Below, piece after piece: positions 1-12,000 of a stretch of DNA of 64,000 bases; within the stretch, counting starts at the first letter, position 1, and each line of letters opens with the position of its first letter. Origin of the DNA: Lates calcarifer (taxonomy: Eukaryota; Chordata; Actinopteri; Centropomidae); assembly GCF_001640805.2 (NCBI RefSeq), contig NC_066855.1, forward strand, positions 3,180,205 through 3,244,204, given 5' to 3'. The position numbers and the translations under genes are program-made. Under the pieces are notes generated by a model. That model ran no database searches and had not been told where the DNA came from. It worked only from the letters and a program-made list of their open reading frames with translations.

Positions 1-247
1 GGTAAGAGGTAAATATGAGAGCAGAAAGCCAAGATCATGTTCAGGTCTCCTGTTTCACTTGTCCTTTGCCATTTGAGATGGACTTTTGCCTTCTTATTAC
101 CGTCTGGCAGCCACCACAAAGCAATTCATCAAAGACAAACCTCGTGCAAAATATTAAAATGCATCTATTTATAGCTAAACTGGAACACACCAACAACAAC
201 AACAACATCCCACAGATACTGGCGGACAAAGTTAAAATCAGACTTAC

Positions 248-1996
248 CTCTATAGCGTTGTATGCCTCCACAAACAGGTCCCTGCTGCTGATGCTGCAGT
301 AGATGCAGCCCAGGGTCATGTAGATGCAGAAGGAGAAGAAGTAGCGATGGTTGAAGTGGCCGACGCAGTTGTTCAACCAGGCTGGAAATATGTTCAGTTC
401 AATACGTACAAAGTGGGAAATTACAGGAAACTTAAAGCCTCAGTATGTTGTTTTCTGCCGCTAAGAGCCTCTCAGCTTCACCTGGGGAGGCTGCAGCTAA
501 CGTTAGCTCAGCTTGTTTCTCTGATAATCCAGACATTCAGGAGGTTTTTAACAGGAGCAGAATAATCCACAGAGATGTCCTCCGCTCCGAAACAAACAGA
601 GCTGGTGATTAAAGCCAGAAAAAAAACACTGAATAAAGCAGTTCCACTTTAAAAAGCAGTGTTTCTCAGATGCTGCTAACATTTGGTCAGCTTGTTTCTC
701 TGATAAGCTGCAGACGTCTGATGACAAAAATCCTTTAACCAGTTAAAATGCATAGTTAAAAATAACCAAGTTTTTAAAAGCACGGCCACAAACAGACCAT
801 GATTAGTTTCAGTTTAAAACATTTGGGATAAACAAAATATCTAACTGAGGTCTAGTTGTTTCTAGACATTTGAATGTGGAAAAGTTACAAATTCTACCTT
901 TTAAATATAAATAATCCTAATATAAATAATGCTTTTGGTTCTCATGCATTTCTTGTAAAAGGATACGACAGTGGTGGTCCATCTTCAAAACACACCTGCA
1001 ATATAACAAACCATTTACAGCAAAAACTTAAAAGCTGAACTACTCTGATAACTGTCATGAACAGAGCTCGGGAACTGATCTTACATGTTGCAGATGCTAC
1101 AGTGGTGTGTCCTGGGCGGTTTTGGAGTGATACACTTCTTACAGATGGACACCGAGGGAATATGAACATTGTCCTGAAGTAAAAGAAAACAGGAAACAAA
1201 CATAAAGAGGATATTCCCAGTGTACGGATCATCTACACGGTGTCACTTTCCCTCAGAGCTGTGAGGAGTTTGGTACCTTGGGTGGATGTCCTGCAGAGGT
1301 GGTGGTGGCCTTGAAGTAATGGAAGACCACCATGACGAGGAGCCAGTGGCCACAGCAGAGGTGCCAGACGATCCAGTGCACGGGGTAGGTGCTGAGGATC
1401 GTGGGTAGGATGAACAGGTAGATGATGACTACGACTGAGGTCGTCAGGAGGGTGACCAGACAGACAAACACCTGAGAGAGAAAGAGAAAAGGGAGACGAG
1501 AGGGTAAGGAAAGAAATTAGAAGTGTAGAAAGAAAAGAAAGAAGAGAAGCGAGCTCACCACTCCAAACCAGCGGGTCACGTTGTCCACAATCCAGTAGAC
1601 GGGTTCGAACACACAGTCCAGCAGGGTGTCTGAGTTGCTGAGGCTGTTGTAGTACAGCGACTTGAGCAGCAGTTTGCTGTAACTCCACAGCTCCAACAAC
1701 CTCCCGCTGATCCACGGTTTGTTCCCCCCGCCTCGCCCTCCTCCTCTCTGCGGGCGGCACAGCCGGCACCAGCGCAGGGCGAGTCGCATGGCCCGGGAGA
1801 GCTGCCACCTCCAGCTGCTGCCCATACGCATGCCACCGCCACCACCACCGCCACCTCCTCCTCCTCCTCCTCTCCGACACACTCTGCCTTCCAGACACAC
1901 ACAAACACACAGACACACAGACCAACAGTTACAAACACAGGCTGCAAAGAACAGCAGCTCCTCGTAGCGGAGCCTGACGACCGCTGAGGTCTCCAT
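248..1996 (-). CDS. zdhhc16: DHHC palmitoyltransferase ZDHHC16, 5' part only (runs off the left edge)
   Basis: Protein S-acyltransferase of ER/Golgi membranes that transfers palmitate from its DHHC cysteine to substrate cysteines. Coding exons on the minus strand: 1996 (or 1831)-1559, 1471-1277, 1173-1085, 995-967, 381-248; all joins keep frame and have GT/AG ends. The first exon carries the family stretch around FEPVYWIVDNVTRWFG. Exon 2 encodes two hydrophobic membrane segments. Exon 3 has the zinc-ligand pattern SICKKC...RTHHCSIC. Exons 4 and 5 complete CVLKMDHHCPWLNNCVGH, the catalytic DHHC. Exon 5 continues with the membrane segment RYFFSFCIYMTLGCIYC and LFVEAYNAIE, as in human ZDHHC16. 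A Met replaces the Arg I recall in human just before CVLKMDHHC. The remaining C-terminal exons lie outside the window. Two in-frame ATGs compete: 1996 (A at -3, G at +4, first ATG of the exon) and 1831 (G at -3), the latter fitting the human N-terminus better. Identity is very secure; the start is uncertain. Confidence 0.93.
1831..1996 (-). other. zdhhc16: Optional N-terminal extension of zdhhc16 with simple-sequence coding
   Basis: Between the in-frame ATGs at 1996 and 1831 the frame is open for 55 codons. It begins METSAVVRLRYEELLFFAAC, continues through an alternating Cys/Val tract written by a GT microsatellite, and ends in 13 glycines written by GGN repeats. The human protein, as I recall it, starts at the equivalent of the inner ATG. 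This stretch is therefore either a lineage-specific extension or an open 5' leader. A splice acceptor (gctttctag, exon start near 2122) would make 1996 the first ATG of the exon. Confidence 0.5.
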
Positions 1997-2789
1997 TGTC
2001 GTCTCTCGGCCTCGGGAGGAGCCGTCAGAGCTCCTGGTGCGTTTGAAAACGTAGCCGACGAGACGACCAGTGAGCTCCGACACGAGAGCGTAGGCTTTAT
2101 GCAACACAATGGACTTCCACTCCTAGAAAGCCCTCCTGTTCCTAGAAAACACTGAAGTTATTTAAGTTTGCTGACAGCACCCTCCATGTAACACATATCG
2201 GACAAAGCAAACAAGGGCAAGAGCTCTCAGGTAATGAGCTGCACCCCTCGGCCCTGACAAATACACTCCTTGCAGATTGGTAACACTGTAAGAGGGAAAT
2301 GCGAAGGGATGAATGTTGTAAGAAGGAAATAAAGTGGCTACCTGATCCCAGGGCATCATTTCATGAAAGTGAGTATTGGTTACACAGATAAGGCTTGTTC
2401 AGGTTCTCAGAAATAGGATGGCATTAATAATGAGAGATGCTAATCAGGGACCTTTAGAGGACAGTAACAATCTGCCCTCATTTTTCCTCCGTCTGCTGCT
2501 ATTCGACCTGACATGGTGACCTCTGTCGACTCCGGTCCATATTTTGTCAATATTTTTGTTCAGCAGACACAGTTTGTTGGACATTTGTGAATATTTTACA
2601 AGAAACAGAGAACACCACACATGTCCCAGCTGTCGAGGTTAAACATGATGACACTGATAGGTCTTCAACTCTCTTTATTAAGAGGTTCCACAACCAACAT
2701 TAATAAATCATGACCACATTAATTATATAAGTGTAATTACCCTACGTAAATGTGTGGAAGCCCAGAAAAGGTCAGAAAAACAGACAGGA

Positions 2790-3330
2790 CGGCAAGTAAT
2801 CATTATTTTCAGAATTAATTAATCTGCCAATGATTTTCTTGATTAATCTTTATTTTGTCTAAATGGTGGAAAAAAATCTAATTCCTTGAATTATCTACCT
2901 ACTGTCTAAACCCCAATGATATTCATGTTACTATCATGTAAGGGAGAGGAAAAAGATCACATTTAAAAATTAATTGGACAAGTATCAACATTGTTAGGGA
3001 TTAATTTTCAACCATCTACTCACTGATTAACTGACTAATCGCTATTCATGGTAACAAAATTGTAGACAGGTTACAAGTTTTAGCCATAACTAGTGATTAT
3101 TTCCATTATTGATTAATCATTCTCTTAGGTAACTGATTAACTGTACATAAAATATTAGAAAAAATAGAGATTTTTAAATTTCCTAGAGGCAAGCTGATGG
3201 AGACAAATCGTTTGTGTTGCTGTCATCTGCTTGAAAAGTGACATAAATTAATAATTAATTATAATTATTGCTGGTTATTTGGTCATTTTGATCAAGTAAT
3301 TGATTAATGGTTTAATAGCTTCAGGTCTTT
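2790..3330. repeat. Degenerate teleost dispersed repeat (GATTAATC family), two copies
   Basis: The stretch is rich in GATTAAT/ATTAATC words that bracket a body with TCTAAATGGTGGAAAAA, AACCCCAATGATATTCATGTT and ACATTTAAAAATTAATTGG. I recognise this pattern from a very common percomorph non-coding repeat. A second diverged part starts near 3087 (GTGATTATTTCCATTATTGA). No coding capacity. The family name is not certain; RepeatMasker with a fish library would settle it. Confidence 0.55.
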
Positions 3331-4624
3331 GTTGAGACACAAAGTCAGAAGTTCGGTTAAATTCATGAGATTGTAAAAAGAAAATTTCATTCACTCTGGT
3401 CTGAATTAGTGGGTGAGTTGATGAAGTTGTTGCGTTTTCTCCTCGGCTTAGTTTCTTTTCACACAAGAAAAAATTCAAGCAACAGTAAAAGTCTCATTTT
3501 GATTTTATTGTGTGAGAAAGAAAACACAGGAACAAGGTGCTACTTGCCCAGATATCCAGAGGGCAACACACTTTGTAACTAATCCAGGTCAGACGTCAAT
3601 GTATTCTCTGGCTAACTGTTAGCAACTGTTGATCTCACTCTGTCTTTTCCCAGAATGCAACAGGCACTCGCTACAGGAGCTGTTTAGCTCAGAGTACTCC
3701 TTTGCCATTAGCTCAGATTGAGGTCAGATCAAGTATCCAAATGATTCACCTTCAGTTTATATTGTAATTATTTTTGTTATTCCATGCATCTTTTTTTTTC
3801 CTTTTGCTAGCAGAAAAAAATCTCCCATACGACTGAGGCCCCTCCTCTGTGTCATCATGGCAGAAAAATGAGTGGATGAAATTAAAGGTTAAATTCAACA
3901 TGTCACAGTCAGGGCTGGGTGTTATGACTGAAATCAATATCGTGAAATGTGGAAAATGCACCACCTTCTGGAGACACATGCGGCCAAGGCGTAATATTAA
4001 TCTCCATGTTGTGTACCTGGCAACATGAGAGAGTGGCACACAGCAGGGCACCGCAGTCTCTATGGCAACCTGCTGGCCTAAATCTGGTCTTAGAGGAAAG
4101 GAAGATCACTGCCTGTCTGTAATAAGCTTTACCTCATCCTCTACCTATGAACTGGCACAGTCTCTATGAGTTGCAGAGGTCAGTATGATCGTTTGTATTG
4201 TTGTGGTGGAATCATAAAAACACACATCAAGCAAAAACACAAGCATATTAACAAATTAGTCAGCTGAAAGGGTATTGATCGCCATTTTTAGAGCTGTTTA
4301 TAAGCTGTATTACAGCTGCTGGACAGCTGTAATAAAAAGGTTTTATAACTCATCGTCTTTTCATCTCTGTATCCTCTCCTACAAAGCAATAAACTGCAGC
4401 TAAGTCCTGGCTTGTGGACTCATAGCTTCACACTGACTCAACACTTTGACAGATCACAGCTGCTCCCTCCCTCTCTCTCTCTCTTTTGCGTTTTCTTTCT
4501 CTGATAATTCCTTTGAGACACTCGGCAAGTGTTAATGAATGCATCGCTTCTGGATGCAAGTTCAGGCTTACTGCACATTTTGCCTGTGGTTATGGTTATT
4601 ATAATACTGTATGCTCCTGGAATG

Positions 4625-4765
4625 ATGATTAATTAGATGATTAACCAGTAGTTCAGTTGATAGAAAAGCAATTGTTTTGTTAGTTGGTTAATCATTTCAC
4701 ACATTTCTTAAAAGCAAAAATGCTCAGGATTTGTAGTTTTTCTCTGCTTCATATTGTTGCTCAGA
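4625..4765. repeat. Further degenerate copy of the GATTAATC-type repeat
   Basis: ATGATTAATTAGATGATTAA and TTAGTTGGTTAATCATTTCA flank a body resembling the copies at 2790-3330. It is short and diverged, and is called by resemblance only. Confidence 0.4.
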
Positions 4766-5357
4766 TAAAACAAGCAACATGAGCAACTAAACAGATTAGC
4801 TGCTAATCAAAATAATATGTACATGTGGCCCTGATACAGTAATATAAGTGTTTCATAATGTCTTCTCCCAGTCTTAAAATCCACAAGACAGTCAAGCACA
4901 AGATTCCTTCATTTGGTCTCCATTTTGACAGCAGCAGACCATTTCATACCTCACCCACAGTTTGGATTAGATACCGTGTGAAAGCATCACCAGTCAAACC
5001 CAGTACATCATCATATTATTTTATATACATACAAGTAAAATGTCTCTTAATATAACATTGGTCAGTGCCTCTGGGGCTGTTAAAAAACCCCACAGAGGAT
5101 CAAACATCTTTGTCCAAATGATGGCTGAGGCAGAGTGAGGTAAAACTATGTAATAAAAGCTCACACTGACTGACTGAATGATGTTATTATATCACAAAAA
5201 TGTTAATTTTGACAGTCAACCAGTAGATGCTCCCATATGTCATGATTTAACGTTAGCTAGCTAACTGCATGCTGCCTCCAGCCACCTTCAACCCGCACCG
5301 CGCTAACGGTCCATTTTCAGACGTACACTACACCGACCCGGACTAAACTTGACTTAC

Positions 5358-6008
5358 CTGGTCAGGTGAAAGGGGTGGACAAGCCAGTAGTACTACGGTC
5401 AGGTCATGGTCAGGATTAACTGTTAGCTAAGGTCCTTACTGACTGACTGACTGACTGACTGCAGCAAACACTCGGCACCTAACGGCGGTTCACACGGGGA
5501 TCGTCTGTTGTACAGGATGACTCACTCAGCGGTTTAAAAAAAATCACGCTCTTGGGTCCGCTAACCTGGCTGCTGCGAAACATTTTAAGATTTTTAAGAA
5601 GTGGAGTCAACTGTCGTTCCAGCTTCTGTAAGTTACTTTGGTTGATTTGCTACTAAGATAGTCAGATCAGATAACGGTTTCCTATTTTTCTTATTCGTCC
5701 CGAAAAGTAAGGGCCGAGCGGCACCTCTTCTCTATTCGTGTTCTTTGGTGGCGCCTCGCTTGAAAGCGCGCAATGCATCCTGGGAAATGAAGTTGTATTT
5801 TGCTCTACCAGTTCATCGAAACGTCTCTCAACTCACGCTTTTGTTATTACAAATAACATAATAGCATGTTATTATATATTCTCAGTAGCAGCCCTCAGCA
5901 TTATAACAATAAATATTTCATAAATCGGCCATTTAAAAAAAATAAATAACGCATTTACAAAATTTGACATAACCAGGAAGTACTAAGGTGTCATATGACT
6001 GTAGAAAA
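5358..6008. promoter_or_regulatory. Candidate bidirectional promoter between zdhhc16 (minus) and vps35l (plus)
   Basis: The region is richer in CpG than its surroundings and separates a minus-strand leader-exon donor (exon end 5358) from the vps35l ATG at 6009. At 5775-5793 the sequence GCATCCTGGGAAATGAAGT matches the ZNF143/Staf element (reverse of ACTACAA..TCCCAG..GC) except in its last part; such elements are typical of head-to-head housekeeping promoters. The vps35l start itself sits in AAAATGGCCGC, which resembles a YY1-type initiator motif. No TATA box is evident. Transcription starts were not determined. Confidence 0.5.
5438..5461. repeat. (ACTG)n microsatellite
   Basis: Six perfect tandem copies of ACTG lie in the presumed zdhhc16 leader or promoter region. 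Confidence 0.9.
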
Positions 6009-9000
6009 ATGGCCGCGGTGCAGTGGTAAGCTGCTGTTTTCTTATTCAAAAAACACCTTATTGTCAATATAAATCAGCTAAATCGTGTATCTGTTTGTTT
6101 TGTGCAAATGCTGAGAACATACACGCAGTTTCAAACGCTTTTATCTCGAGCTGTGGCATAATTTATCACCCGAAATGTGAAGTCAACTTTCTTAGCAGGT
6201 TTTAAATATGAGATTTTCAGTCAAATTAAACGTCACCAAGTGATATTTTGGCTGTGATACACTCTGTTGTCAGTCTTTCATTCTTTAGAGTAAACTCATA
6301 TCTCCTGTCATATCAAGCTGACATTTGTCTCCCATGGATGTATCTGGGAGCTTTTTCCACCACACACCTTCATGCTTGTGTTTAAGACAAGCTCCCATGT
6401 AGAGCTGCAACAGTTGAGTAGCTAATCAGGTTAACCAGCTGTTTATCAGGTGTTTTTTATTTGTTTTTTTACAAGCAAAAACACTGAACGTTTGATAGAT
6501 GTAGGTTCTCAGGTTTGTTTGGTTTTACATTACAGTGAAATAAATATTTTTGGAGTTTGAACTCCAAACTGCAGCCCTATTATTTTCACTGAGTTAGCAT
6601 TGACTGTATGAACTGTAAGTAAACAGGATGTAGAAAAAGCTTAACCCCTTTCTGCGTCTCCTGTCTGTCCGTTGTGTAACCAGGCGTTCCCGCGGGCGCA
6701 ACTATGAGGCAGAGCTGCAGAGGTGTCACCCTGAGGTGGCTCTGGTTGAGTTTGGAGACTACCACCCCCTCAAACCCATAATGGTATCAGCGTCCTCCTC
6801 ATGTTCATGTGATCTCCTGTCACATTCTGTCAGATATTAGTGTTAAACTGGAGGATGTGAAGGTGCTAACTTGGTGTTTTTGTTGCATTAAGAAGGGTAA
6901 AGGTTAAAAACACAGGTGCAGTTCTTCAGTGTCCCTGTAGGCAGCTCTGATCCGTCCCTCTCCGCTCCACCCAGGTGACTGATACAAAGACCCGCCGTGG
7001 GGCTCGCAAAGGCAGCACCTCCTCCTCTTCCTCCTCCTCCTCCTCGGTGCCCCCGGACCCCCTGAGCTCCATGCTGGATGGGACCGACCCCTTGTCCATG
7101 TTTGCAGCAGCCTCAGCCAGTGAGACTCCAGCCATGTCGCACAGCGCCTCCACAGGGGTCAGTTCACACTGCAGATACACTGAGCCTCAGAAAACAACCG
7201 CAACTCAAAGCTAAAGATGTGATTCCCATGCTTGATTTGAACGCTGAGATGTTGTGTTCCAGGACCTGGGGAGGAAGAGGAGGGAGAAGGAGGAAGAGGC
7301 AGTGGGACCAGACTTTGAGCCCTGGTCGTCGAAGCGAGGAGAGATCCTGGCCAGGTTCACCACCACCGAAAAACTCTCCATCGTGAGTCGCTCTCTGTTA
7401 TAACACCAGCCTGTGTGTAGACGTCCATCTTTTACTGGATGGAAAGCTAATTAAAATGTATGTGTCTTTACAGAATCTTTTCATGGGATCTGATAAAGGT
7501 AAGACCTGTGTTTCTGTTCAAGCAGCTAGCTAGTGAACATGGAGACCAAACCAGAGCTAAAAGCTTTCACAATATGTCAGTGTTGTCAAGCAACCTGTAA
7601 AACAATACAGAGACTCTGTGTCTTTGTACTGTGTTTAAAAGCTGCTGTTGTCTCTGTAGGAAAAGCTCCCAGTCCAGGATCTTCAGCTGTTTCAGAGAAA
7701 GTTCGCACTCGCCTGGAGGAACTGGATGATCTGGAGGAGGTGGGTTTCTGTCTGTTTACGTGGGCGCGGGCTTGTATTACCACTTCACCTATTCACACTC
7801 ATAGTATTTGCATGAAAACTCTCCAGTTATTGCTTAAATAAGCTGCAGAGTGAATCCATATTAGTGCATGGATGCACTCTGGACCTACTTGTTTGTATGT
7901 GTGTGTTCAGGGCTCCCAGAGAGAGCTGCTGAACCTGTCCCAGCAGGATTACGCTAACCGCATTGAGGAGCTGAACCAGTCCCTGAAGGAGGCCTGGGCC
8001 TCGGACCAGAAAGTCAAAGCCCTGAAGATTGTCATCCAGGTAACCCAGCGGTTGAAAACACACATCTCCAAAAGAACGGGGAGAAATAGACTCAGATATT
8101 CTGTCATGAAGGCAGGTTTCACTGGTTTCCTCTGTAAGAATATTAGCACTGATCTGTGATCTTTTTCCAGTGCTCTAAGCTCCTCTCTGACACCTCAGTG
8201 ATCCAGTTCTACCCCAGCAAGTTTGTTCTCATCACTGATATCCTCGACACGTTTGGTGCGTAGAGAAGCCTCATTTCCCTCAGTTCACTTCTTGTAAAAA
8301 ACACGTTTTTTTTAGTTTAATCTTGTTTGTTTTAGGTCGGCTGGTGTACGACAGAATCTGGACCATGTGTTCAGACCCACGACCCTTGCCAGGTATGGAT
8401 CCAACACCTACATCCTGCAGTACTTCTGGGACACAGTGTTTTTTTTTTACCTCCTGAGGTGACGCTGGATTGATGTGTTTTGTCTCCGCCCTCCTCAGAC
8501 TCATTCACAGTAGAGGACGTGAACGACACGGCAAAGGAGACGTGCCTCAACTGGTTCTTCAAGATCGCCTCCATCAGAGAGCTCCTGCCCAGACTGTATC
8601 CTTTACCACCATCAGGGCCTTATTTTGAGTTCAGTCCAGTTTGTCCAGCATTAGTTTGACACACTCTTCACCTCGTGTATAAATCTGGATCTTTAACTTC
8701 CATGAAAAAGATATGTTGAGGCTGCAATTCTCAAGTGCAACCGCTTCCTGAACAAATCGTAAGTTTGCTCCTTACATCTCTGTACATATCTAACTTTAGT
8801 TTTTAGTTTTATATCATATCGTGCACATTTTTCTTCAACTTTGGTTTCTGTCGTTTTGCCTCCTCTCTCCACAGTGGCATTCAGGAGACGCTCCCGCGGT
8901 TGACAGCTATGATCAGGGGGATTGGAGACCCTCTGGTGGCTGCGTACGCCAGGGCTTACCTCTGCAGGGTGAGTGGGTGGACGATTTCCGTTTTTACTTT

Positions 9001-12000
9001 GCAGTACATTGATACATCAGCAGGTATGTTACTGTACGTGCATGTAACTACAGAGGTCACACTACCTTCTCTCTCCAGGTGGGAATGGAGGTCGCCCCCC
9101 ACCTGAAAGACAGCCTGAACCGAAACTTCTTCGACCTGCTCGGGACCTTCCGCCAGATCAGCGGGGAGAGCGTCCGGAACCAGCTGGTGCTGCAGAGGGT
9201 GGAGGTGCCAGAGTATCTGACACTTTACTCACCGGCCATCAGCTGGATCCTGCAGTGCATCGCCTACAGAGCTCCAGAGGTTCGCACTCATACACGTCAC
9301 TGATTTCGCCTGAATTTTTCAAACTGAAAGATATTGCTGTTTGATTTCAGTGCGGTCATGCTGTTTGTGTTTCCTTTTCAGCCTCTGCTAACAGAAATGA
9401 TGGAGAGATGCAAGAAACTAGGAAATAAGTGAGTGTTTTTGACACAATAATATTAAAGGGGGCTTTAAATTTGTAGGGTTTTTTCCTGTTGGTGAAAGAT
9501 AAGGTGCTACAAGAGATATATTTTTCTGTTCTGAGTAAAATGAAGTCACTCACAAGCTAAAAAGCTTCAGTATCTCATAATGAAAACTCAGAGAGTGTTT
9601 ATAGATTTATACGCTGCCAACAGAGAAAACAAAATGCTCAGTAATGTACTTAAATAAAATGTGACAGAGGGTTTGTTCAGTGTTTCAGTGGTTTCTGGTG
9701 ATGCTGAAAAACAGGGAATATACCTTTTAACAGGAAAACTGTACTGCGTTCCTGTTTCCCACAGTGCCTTGCTGCTGAATTCAGTCATGAGGGCGTTCAG
9801 GCCGGAGTTTGTCGCCATCAGAGCCACTGACTTCATCGGGATGATCAAAGACTGCGATGAGGCCGGCTTCCCAAAGGTCAGAGGGCACGAACAAATAAAT
9901 GTTTTTTTATAGTGACCCTTATAATGAAGATTATGAAGATGAAATTTGACTGTCGCCTCCTCTCCAGCATCTGTTGTTTGGATCTCTGGGTCGCAGTCTG
10001 GCCTGTGCCGACCCTCCAGAGTCAGAGAGGCTGACGATCCTGAATGAGGCTTGGAAGGTCGTCACCAAAGTCCGCAGTCCTCAGGTATTTGTAAGCCCAA
10101 AGCTTCGCTCACACAGATCAGTCAAAATGTTCCAGATTAAAGCTGCATGTGTGATTGTTGGTTTCTTTTCAGGATTACATCAACTGTGCTGAAATCTGGG
10201 TGGAGTTCACCTGCCGACACTTTACAGTGAGTGAAACACAGGAGAGAGGATGAGTTGTTTTATTTTTTATCACGTGGAATTGGATAACAGTCTTCTTCTG
10301 TCACTTTCCGTCTTTTTCTTTTTTGTTCTCAGAAACGTGAGGTCAACACCGTCCTGGCTGACATCATCAAACACATGACCCCTGACCGGGCGTTCGAAGA
10401 CGCCTATCCTCAGGTTAGCAGCTCACAGGACACCTGATCACTTTGACTTTAAAACTAAACCGTCCTTCATTTTCTGCCACCTCCTCTTTACTGACTCTGT
10501 TTGGTTTTGTTTTGCTCTGCGTGTAGCTGCAGTCAGTGATCAGAAAGATTCTCACCTATTTCCACGACTTCTCCGTTCTCTTCTCCATGGTGAGCATTCG
10601 CCAGTTCAAAATACAGAAAATGACACTTTGAATGAGCTAAAAATGACCAGCGACCTCCCTTCATCCTGGTACAGAACTACAGTTTTATTTTTGCTCTTTG
10701 TCTTTAGGAGCGTTTCCTGCCGTTCTTAGACATGTTCCAGAAAGACAGTGTGAGAGTGGAGGTCTGCAGATCCATCATGGAGGTCTTCATCAAGTAAGAA
10801 CGCCGCTAGAAATTTAGGGAAATAATTAGATTTGTTTGCTCTGTGACAGAAAATGCCATTGGTACAAGTTTTGTTTGTTTGTCTCCCGCAGACACCAGGT
10901 GGAGCTCACCAGAGACCCGGTCATCCTCAACGCCATGCTGCACATCTGCAAGACCATGCACGACTCTGTCAAGTACCGTGTTTACTTTCACTGCTGTTAT
11001 CTTTTATATGATTATTGAGATTAATTGTAATTGTTAGTTTTTGGTTAATAAGGACAGATGTTGAATCTAACAGCTGCTCTCCTGATCTGCCTGGTGACAG
11101 TGCTCAGTCAGTTACTCCTCTGCTCTCTGTGTCGCAGCGCTCTCACTCTGGAGGATGAGAAAAGATCTTTGGCTCTGTTGATCATCGGCTTCATCCGCAT
11201 GGTGAGTCTCCTCCGACTGTGTGTGGTTTAACAGACGTGACGAGTGTTATTTTATATTTTATCACGGTCAACAAATCCCCTGCAACAGCCAAAACCAACT
11301 ACTCATTAGTCTGTCACTCAATATGTTCTGACTTCATAAGCAGTCTTTGTCTTTTTACACTTTGTTCTGTTTGTCCTTTGTGGTTTTTTTTTCAGGTTTC
11401 TTTTGGTCGTGACTTTGAGCAGCAGTTGAGTTTCTGTGTGGAGGCCCGAGCCACCTTCTGTAACCTGGAGCCAGTTCTGGTGCAGCTCATTCACGTCAGT
11501 ATAAATCTGAGTGTGTACATTTGAATCAGTGTGTATGATCTTCTTACACACACACACACACACACATTGTCTTCCTGCTCACCTCGTCTTGTCGTTTCCA
11601 GACGGTGAACCAGCTGGCGATGGAGACCAGGAGGGTGATGGGAGGGAATCACTCCCGAAAAACTGCGGCGTTCGTCAGGGTGAGTCTCCAAACACGACGA
11701 CTCTCAGATATCAGCAGCCTGTGACCATAACCATGTTCCTCCGTCTCTCTCTCCTCCAGGCGTGTGCCGCCTACAGTTTCATTACCATCCCGTCTCTTAG
11801 CAGCATCTTCAGTCGTCTCAGCCTCTATCTGCTGTCCGGTCAGGTTGCATTGGCCAACCAGTGTCTCTCCCAGGGTGAGCAGGCTGCTTGGTTTTAAGAT
11901 TTTAAACTTCCTTTCTTTCATCGTTGTGACCTTTACCGACTCCTCCTCACTTCCTCTTAACTCCCTTCTTCTCTTCCTCCCTCCTCTCTCCATCCTTTAT

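Larger units (their letters stand above)
2123..5357. other. Non-coding stretch, probably the first (5'-leader) intron of zdhhc16
   Basis: No coding exon was found on either strand. The stretch is A+T rich and holds degenerate dispersed repeats (2790-3330 and 4625-4765) and a pyrimidine run near 4470-4490. It is interpreted as intronic because a good minus-strand donor (CAG|GTAAGTC) lies at 5358 and a good minus-strand acceptor at 2122. Together these would splice a leader exon into the first coding exon of zdhhc16. Transcript data would be needed to show this. Confidence 0.45.

Noticed and set aside
1233..1925. 230-aa minus frame overlapping zdhhc16 exons
   Set aside because: It reads through a real intron in a different register from the conserved exons.
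1831..2107. zdhhc16 start at 2107
   Set aside because: The codon is GTG; the first true in-frame ATG is at 1996.
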